Source: Emydura subglobosa (Eukaryota; Chordata; Testudines; Chelidae). From it: a stretch of DNA of 64,000 bases. The DNA lies in assembly GCA_007922225.1 (NCBI GenBank), contig ML679966.1, forward strand, positions 32,595,383 through 32,659,382, given 5' to 3'. Both the position numbers and the translations under genes were made by a program. This document shows positions 57,617-64,000 of the stretch, piece by piece. The notes below the pieces were generated by a model, which was not told the DNA's origin, ran no database searches, and saw nothing but the letters and a program-made list of their open reading frames with translations. Position 1 is the stretch's first letter. Each line of letters starts with the position of its first letter.

Positions 57617-60140
57617 ATCATATAAATGTAGGATTGGTAGGGACCTCAAGAGGTCATTTAGTCCATCCACCCGCACCAAGGCAAACAAGCATACCTAGAC
57701 AATCCCTGACAGGTGTCTGTCTAACCTGGTCTTAAAAACATCCAATGATGGGGATTCCACAACATACCTTGGAAGCCTATTCTGGTACTTACCTACCCTT
57801 ATCATTAGAGATTTTTCTAATATTTAACCTAAATCTCCCTCGCTACAGATTAAGCCCATTACTTCTTGTCCTACATTCAGTGGACACGGAGAACAGTTGA
57901 TCATTGTCCTCTTTATAAACTGTCCTGAAAATATTTGAAGAGTATTACCAGGTCCTCCCCCAGTTTTCTGTTTTCAATACTAAAAAAACTTCAGGTTTTT
58001 TACCCTTTCCTCATAGTCAGGTTTTCTAAACCTTTAATCATTTTGGTTGTTCTCCTCTGAACTCTCCAGTTTGTCCACATCTTTCTTAAATTGTGGTGCC
58101 AAAAACTGGACATGATACTCTAGTTGAGGCCTCATTAGTGCCAAACAGAGCAAAAACTTACCTCTTATGCCTCAGATACGACATTCCTGTCAATAAACCC
58201 CAGACTGAATAAGAGCCAGCAATGTGATGCATTTGGAAAAAAGGCTAATATCAATCTGTGATCCACTATAATGCCCAGGTCCTTTTCTGCAGTATTACTG
58301 CTTAGCCAGTTATTCCTCATTTTATATTTGTGCATTTGATTTTTCCTTCCTAAATATAATATTTTGGACTTCTTTGTTAATTTTAACTTGTTGATTTCAA
58401 ACCAATTCTCCATTTTGTCGAGGTCCTTTTGAATTTTAATCCTGTCCTCTGCAGTGCTTACAACTCCTCCCAGCTTGGTGCCATCCACAAATTTTATAAT
58501 CAAACTCTCTCTGCTCCAAATCATTAATGAAATTATTGAATAGCACAGGACCCAGGAGAAACTCCTGTGGGATCTCTCAAGATATGTTCTCCCAGTTTGA
58601 CAGCATACCCATTTATATTTATTTTTGAGTATGGTTTTTCAATCAGTTGTGCACCCACCACAATAGTTATTTCATCTAGGTTATATTTTCCTAGTTTGCT
58701 TATGAGAATGTCATGTGTTACTGTGTAAAAAGCCTTACTAAAAATCCATATATATCATATCTACTGCTTCCCTCAACTCTGCTAGGCTAGTAACCCTGTC
58801 AAAGAAGTAAATTAGTTTGATCTAGCATGATTTGTTCTTGATAAATATGTTGGCTATTACTTATCACTCAATTATCCTTTAGGTGCTTACAAATTGATTG
58901 TTTAATAATTTGTTCTAATATCTTCCCAGGTATCGAAGTTAGGCTGACTGGTCTGTAATTCCCTGGGTCCTCTTTGTTCCCCTTTTCTCAGACAGGTACT
59001 ATGTTTGCCCATCTCCAGTCCTCTAGGACCTCACCCATACTCCATGAGTTCTTGAAGATAATCACTAATGTTTCTGAGATTGCTTTAGCTAGTTCCTTAA
59101 GTATCCTACAGTGAATTCTGTCAGGCCCTGCCAACTGAAACACATCTAAATATTCTTTAACATATTCTTTCCCTATTCTGGCTTGTTTCTTCCTCCTTGT
59201 TGTTAATATTAATTATGTTAAGCATCTGGTCTCAATTAACCCTTTTAGTGAAGACTGGAGCAAAATAGGACAAACATCTCAGCTTTCTTGGTGTCATCCA
59301 TTACTACTCCTTCCCTGCTAAGTAGTGGACCTATACTTTCCTTCATATTTCTCTTGCTCCTAATGTGTTTATAGAACCTCTTCTTATTGCCTTTTGTCTC
59401 TTGCTAGATGTAACTTATTTTGTGCCTTAGCCTTTCTGATTTTTTCCCTATATAATGGCCCTATTCTTTTTAACTCATCCATAGCAATTTGTCCCTATTT
59501 CCACTTTTGACAGGATTCCTTTTACATTTTTCAAGTCATTAAAGAGTTTAATTTGCTGATGTGCCTTAAATATTGTCTCTCTGAGAAACTGCCAGCTCTC
59601 TTTAATTCCTTATTCCCTTACATTTTCTTCCTATGGCACCTTACCTGCTAGCTCTCTGAGTTTGTTAAAGTTTTTTTTTGAAGTCCATTGTCCTTATTCT
59701 GCTGCGCTTCCTCCTTCCTGTCCTCAGAATCATGAAATCTACTATTGCACCTGAATTGCCTTCATCTTCAGATTCACAACCAATTCCTCCCTGCTGGTCT
59801 GAATCAAGTTTAAAATGGCTGTCCCCCTGGTTATTTCCTCCATCTTCTGAAACAAGAAGTTTCCCCCAACACTTTCCAAGAACTTATTGGCCAGTGTGTG
59901 TTTTGCCATATTTTTTCCAACAAATGTCTGGGTAGTTAAAGTCCCCCCTTATTACCAGGTCTTGTATTTTGGATATTTCTGTTTTTTGTTCTAGAAATGC
60001 CTCATCTGTCTTCCTCCTGATTTGGTTGTCTACAACAGACCCCTACCAGGACATCACTCCTAATTCTTCCCCTTTTATCTTCACCTAAAGACTTTCTACT
60101 GGTCTGCCTCTCACCTCCTTCTGGACATCAGAAAAAGTGT
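57617..60140 (-). mobile_element. CR1 LINE, about 2.5 kb, minus strand
   Basis: The element reads right to left. On plus the 3' UTR is 'gtagggacctcaagaggtca' at the left end, and the ORF2 runs to about 60140. The best frame, 58165-58524 minus, contains KFVDGTKLGGVVSTAEDR (the catalytic F-A-D-D is broken to F-V-D-G), KILYLGRKNQMHKYKM and TAEKDLGIIVD. Further right, antisense text such as 'aggctgactggtctgtaatt' and 'gggcaaacatag-like' sequence is the N-terminal palm region (N-Y-R-P-V-S-L), and 'aagtccattgtccttattct' marks the region upstream. Multiple stops make it dead. It is in the same orientation as GABRA4 and 5'-truncated. Confidence 0.88.
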
Positions 60141-61161
60141 ATATTTGGAGACAGAGAGAGACAAAGCTAAATGAGGCAGAACTAGGAAACATTAGTTTAC
60201 AATATATAAAAGATAGGGACAATTGGCCCAGATGTTGGAATAGTTCTGTCAGATACATATGTGCTTCATAATTTGGGGTAAATGAGGAAAGGCAGAAATG
60301 GAGGAGTTGATAAGAAAAAGGAGTAGGAAAAAGGAAGGAAAGGGACATCCACAGCTTGTCACCTGCCTGGTCCTGGATTAAATACAATGAGAACATGGAA
60401 GCTTTATTTAATATTCCGTGTGTTAGAAGTTTAGTTTCATATATTTTTGATCTGATGTTTCCAAGCCTTTGTGTCCAGGGTGACTAATCTCTTCACCAGC
60501 TAATTTTTTTCCAGACCAAAGGGAAAGAATAGTCACGTGTCCATAGTCCATTCGCCTTCCCCCCCCCATCCAACTCCTCCCTCAACTAGAAAGTGGAAAA
60601 TAACTTGTCAGGGAATCAGTTTACAGTTTATCAGGGGAATCAGTTTACAAAGTATTCATTCTTTTTTCCAAGTATTCATGTTAGGGGATGAGGCTCAGCT
60701 GAGGAGAATGTATGCAGCTATGGAGAGTTCCACTGGGATCACTAGAACTAAGCAATTTATTTTGCATTGTACAGCTCCAAACTGCACAACCAGAGTGTCC
60801 AAGCATCTGAAGGACCTTAAAATGGGCAGGAATTTTAAAAAAGTGGACACTGGTGACCTTTTAAGACTCATAGTTCTTTCCACAAATCCGCCAACTTGCT
60901 TCCTCTGCCCCATCCCTCTTCAGAAGCTGCTGGAAACGCTCATTAGTAAAAATTGTGCACTGTAAACCTGCTTAGATGACTGATTTCAGACTGTTAAATA
61001 CAAACATCAGGATGCGGGCACAGATTCTTGGCCCCTGCTCCGGCTGTTTTGAGGTGCTCAGAATCAGCCCCTACTTCCCCAAGTCAGGGGATCACCAAGC
61101 TTTTTAGCCTGAAGCAGAGTGTAGCTGTGGTGTAGCTGAGGATCTAGCCTCTGAACTCCAA
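60141..61161. other. Intron, no feature recognised
   Basis: Unique-looking DNA. An open frame of 142 codons (60537-60965) shows no protein resemblance. A small duplication, 'aatcagtttaca' twice at 60615-60650 and 'agtattcat' twice nearby, is visible. Confidence 0.45.
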
Positions 61162-61437
61162 GGTACATCTACACGGCAAAACAAAACAACCCCACTGCAG
61201 CAAGTCTCAGAGCCCAGGTCAACTAACTCAGGCTCACACAACGGGGCTAAAAATAGTAGTGGCAACAGTCCCGCTTGGGCTTTGAAACCTGGTGAAGGTG
61301 GTTGGTCTCAGAGCAGGAATGTCTATACTGATATTTTTAGCTCTGGCGGGAAAGCCCGGTGAACCCAAGTCAGTTGATGTGAGCTCTGAAACTTGCTGCT
61401 GCCAGACTTTCTTGTAGTATAGGTGTATGCTAAGGGT
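61162..61437. mobile_element. MITE, about 276 bp
   Basis: Left end AAGGTACATCTACACGGC and right end 'gtataggtgtatgctaaggg' form an imperfect inverted repeat. The interior has 'agctctggcgggaaagcccg' and 'gagctctgaaacttgctg', and no protein frame. Confidence 0.6.
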
Positions 61438-63262
61438 TTGATACAACTCACACTGGGATTAGCGAAAAGCCTCCATTGACTTCAACAGGAGTTGGGGTCA
61501 AATCCTTAATTAGCAGGGCTGGATATCAAGGTAATTATTACAGAATCGCACTTAAAACCACATAGATCACACTTTAAGACAATACAACAGCTGAAAAGCA
61601 ATCCATGGGAAAGGCTCTACAGTAGCCAGAGGGGGGTTCCTGTGCAAAAAGACATTATGAGCAGCTCCTATGATTGCTACTGAAATAATGGGATCTGACA
61701 ATCCAGATGATAAGAATCTTGAACAATTTACTGATTTCATAGAAAATAAAGTTCCCGTGCTGTGAGATTTGCACATAAAGGAACATTGTGACTATAGGAT
61801 AGATTGTGCCACCCTTGCTCAGGCTGAGTAATATCCTTTACTGATTTCAGGGGGACTGCTATATAGGGAGTAATGCCCTACTCACTGCAAGCAAGGGAAT
61901 CAGAATCTGGCCCTATGTCATTAGCTTCTTTTTGAAATTAAAATAAATAAATGAAGATATAAAAGTGCTACAGAATCCCAGAGAAGCCCCTTCCAACAGA
62001 CTCAAACCAAAATTTTAACAGTTTCATTAATAAATTCAGGAGAGGAAAAAAAGGCTATTAAAAATAGTATGCGCGAAGGAAGATCTAATTATTGATGGAC
62101 ACAACCTACTGATTTTTTCTCAGAGAATCCAATCACCCAACAATGCAAGGAAGAATTTAAAAAAAAAAAAAAAAAAAAAAAATTTTACAAATGGAGCGAG
62201 CACAGCCTCAAACTTGCATTTGGCTGAATTCCATGTTTAGTTTAGAGATAATTTCTTATTGCAGAAAGGTTAAAAAATGGCAATCTCACTGATTTTAAAG
62301 TTAAAGACCACCACCACTACATTGGATCCTGACTCTATAGAACGATACGCATTTTCATTCCTCTTTGAAATCCTAATTGCATAGGAAGCCAAGATCTGCA
62401 TGCAGAGAGAGGTCTGTCTGCCTCTCTCATGGATATGGGTATAGTTGCCTCTGTGGCAGTGCTACCCCTATTCTCTGGGATCCTGCGGAGGGCACCCTGA
62501 GGGCTTGGGACACTGTGCGTGCAGTGATAGTAGAAAGGAGTGAGCCAGGGAGGAGTAGGCAGGCTGGGACTAAGGATAATGTGCATTGTCACCCCCCATT
62601 AGACTTGCAGAGATTTCCTCAGAAAAGTAATAGTCTCAGGTTCTCAGTGTGCTGGTGCCAGACACAGCAAGAGGAGGCTCAGAGAGTTAGGCTCCCATGA
62701 AACCAAGAAAGTGAAGGGAGGGTTAAAACACTCAGACAGTAGAGAGGCATCAAGCCTCTACGTAGATGATCCCCGTCTCCTCTGGTGCTCTGGGATCTGT
62801 AGATTTTGTTGACTGGACCCACAGCCTGGACAACAGAGAGATGGAGTGAAAGAGACACAATAGAATGACTTGGAAGGAAACTCCAAGAGAAGAATCTTCT
62901 TGCTTAGCTCCCTCCCTGAGGAGGATGCGATCTGGCCCACTCTTCTCAGATGGATAAATATGAATTGCACATGTTAAATATTCTACTTTTGTTTTCCCTC
63001 TACTTCACCAATATATGGCCGCCTATCTGGAAGCTATAACTTGTTAATCAAAATGGAAAATATGAAAAGATCCTAACAGAACCAAGTCCTGATCCTATTT
63101 ATGACAGTAGAAAAAAGCCCTCAGTGGCACTAGGTTTTATACTTTATGATGTTCTCTTACAGGACCCCATAAATATATCAAATATTTTTCATGCACGGCA
63201 CTCGTAAGCAATTGTGTACAGTCCTGAAAACAAAAAAAACAAAAGATAAATAAATAAAATAC
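61438..63262. other. Intron next to the penultimate exon, MITE-like scraps
   Basis: Contains a 'ggggactgctatatagggag...gaatcagaatctggccct' scrap at about 61850-61915, an A-tract at 62159-62182, and otherwise unique DNA. No exon is supported, though reading through the weak donor gives 41 extra codons to a stop at 63137-63139. Confidence 0.45.
62159..62182 (+). repeat. Poly-A tract
   Basis: About 24 consecutive A followed by TTTT; no SINE body recognised upstream. Confidence 0.9.
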
Positions 63263-63522
63263 CGTGAGTGTCTCTTCTGTGGACTGTTCTCTCTGCACCG
63301 GCATGACTGGAAATTCAAGGAGGGATTTCACTGTCTTCCTTTTGGCTTTTTCCATTTGAACATTCGTAAAATAGTTGACAGCAGCAAACTCAATAAGAGC
63401 AGAGAACACAAAGGCAAAGCAGACAGCTATGAACCAGTCCATGGCAGTGGCATAGGATACTTTTGGCAACGAATGCCTTGCACTGATGCTCAACGTTGTC
63501 ATTGTCAAAACTGTTGTTATTC
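63263..63522 (-). CDS. GABRA4: GABA-A receptor alpha-4 subunit, penultimate coding exon (M2-M3)
   Basis: This exon encodes 86 whole codons plus two bases of a split glycine codon. The subunit forms part of a GABA-gated chloride channel in the neuronal plasma membrane. Residues 1-14 are most of M2, the pore-lining helix ([11 protein letters not shown]), with the conserved 9' leucine at residue 5. Residues 15-27 are the M2-M3 loop ([12 protein letters not shown]). Residues 28-50 are M3 ([19 protein letters not shown]), and residues 51-86 begin the cytoplasmic loop ([14 protein letters not shown]). The acceptor reads ttgaag/GAATAAC on the minus strand, and the donor reads CACG/gtattt, a weak match to the consensus. 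The exon ends in phase 0 and joins the last exon without a gap against the alpha-4 family pattern as I remember it. M2 and M3 are shared by all alpha subunits; the alpha-4 call comes from the last exon. Confidence 0.95.
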
Positions 63523-64000
63523 CTTCAAAGCAAAGAAACAAAGCAAAATTCATTGCTCTATCCATGTAGATCAGAGTGGGAATAAAAAAAGAAAATCAAA
63601 GCCATCTAGTAGTTTTCCATTTGTGATTGCAAAATCTAATATCATCAACAAATGTGCAATTAAACTGCAGATCTCAAGATAGTCATTTAACTGAATATGC
63701 CACTTAAATTATTTTGCCAGGGGATAATGAGGAAAAAGAAACTCAACATTAATTTTTTTTAAAATAGCACTAGCTATCCTTACAGCTTTAAAACAAAATA
63801 GGCCAGAACAATTTCCGAAAAAACACCACTATGCTGTGCTTGGCCTTGCAGTCCAGGGGTAACATAACTCTAGTACCATGAGAGGATCTCATTTTACATC
63901 CCAAATTCAGACTAATTCCCATGCTCGCAAAGGGTGTGAAGACCTAGATCACTCAATCCCTCATGAAAAGAGAGCACCTTGTATTGCTCTCAACCAAATG
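63523..64000 (-). other. GABRA4: GABRA4 upstream intron, partial
   Basis: Sequence 5' of the penultimate exon on the minus strand. The exon that would carry M1 is not present to the window edge: I looked for its hydrophobic helix and the P-A-R-T-V-F-G junction and saw neither. Confidence 0.7.

Larger units (their letters stand above)
33025..63262 (-). other. GABRA4: GABRA4 last intron, about 30.2 kb
   Basis: The sequence between the two recognised exons starts gtattt and ends tttgcag on the minus strand. Exon frames on each side fit in phase 0. It contains two decayed Ty3/gypsy elements, a 1.1-kb foldback element, at least two CR1 pieces, one LTR-like block and several short inverted-repeat elements, each listed separately. 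I found no further exon inside it; the open frames within are short, mostly lie in repeats and show no recognisable protein. Confidence 0.9.

Noticed and set aside
60537..60965. A 142-codon plus-strand open frame in the GABRA4 intron.
   Set aside because: No recognisable protein, runs against the gene, and contains a low-complexity proline start and internal short duplication. It is most likely chance.
63523..64000. M1-bearing GABRA4 exon expected upstream of the penultimate exon.
   Set aside because: Neither its hydrophobic helix nor a fitting donor is visible up to the window edge, so it lies beyond.
1..64000. CRISPR arrays, operons, phage or bacterial genes.
   Set aside because: No regularly spaced direct repeats, and all recognised coding content is vertebrate or vertebrate transposon.

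Overview
The window looks like vertebrate nuclear DNA: AT-rich, no operons or dense ORFs, mostly introns, UTR and intergenic DNA full of interspersed repeats. The repeat mix (many CR1 LINEs, Ty3/gypsy LTR elements, a Tx1-like LINE, PIF/Harbinger and many short terminal-inverted-repeat elements) is what I would expect from a turtle, less likely a crocodilian. This call rests on recognising repeat families by eye, not on a search.

The only host gene I can support is on the minus strand: the last two coding exons of GABRA4, the GABA-A receptor alpha-4 subunit. The penultimate exon (63263-63522) encodes most of M2, the M2-M3 loop, M3 and the start of the cytoplasmic loop. The last exon (32491-33024) encodes the rest of that loop, M4 and the C-terminus. 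Both splice junctions are phase 0 and join cleanly across a 30.2-kb intron. Exons for the extracellular domain and M1 lie beyond the right edge. Leftward of the stop, AT-rich and mostly non-repetitive sequence may be a very long 3' UTR, possibly ending near 20.67 kb; this is inference.

Layout. 1-20.6 kb: intergenic, with a Harbinger relic (about 75-921), a MIR-like SINE, an antisense CR1 tail, a CpG-bearing MITE (10.8-11.1 kb), an LTR-like block (12.0-12.7 kb), a CR1 reverse-transcriptase copy (13.5-14.7 kb), a solo LTR with an intact 5-bp target duplication (15504-16196), a broken Tx1-like LINE (17.5-19.3 kb) and a second CR1 copy (19.75-20.64 kb). 20.65-32.5 kb: candidate GABRA4 3' UTR or downstream flank, with CR1 pieces and nested MITEs. 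32.5-33.0 kb: last exon. 33.0-63.3 kb: intron with two decayed Ty3/gypsy elements in opposite orientations (33.35-36.4 and 42.9-45.7 kb), a 1.1-kb foldback element carrying tRNA-like modules (37466-38561), CR1 fragments including a 2.5-kb copy (57.6-60.1 kb), an LTR-like block and several MITEs. 63.3-63.5 kb: penultimate exon.

Most open frames here are chance or transposon frames. The most unusual structure is the 1.1-kb foldback element at 37.5-38.6 kb. No CRISPR arrays, operons, rRNA genes or functional tRNA genes were seen.
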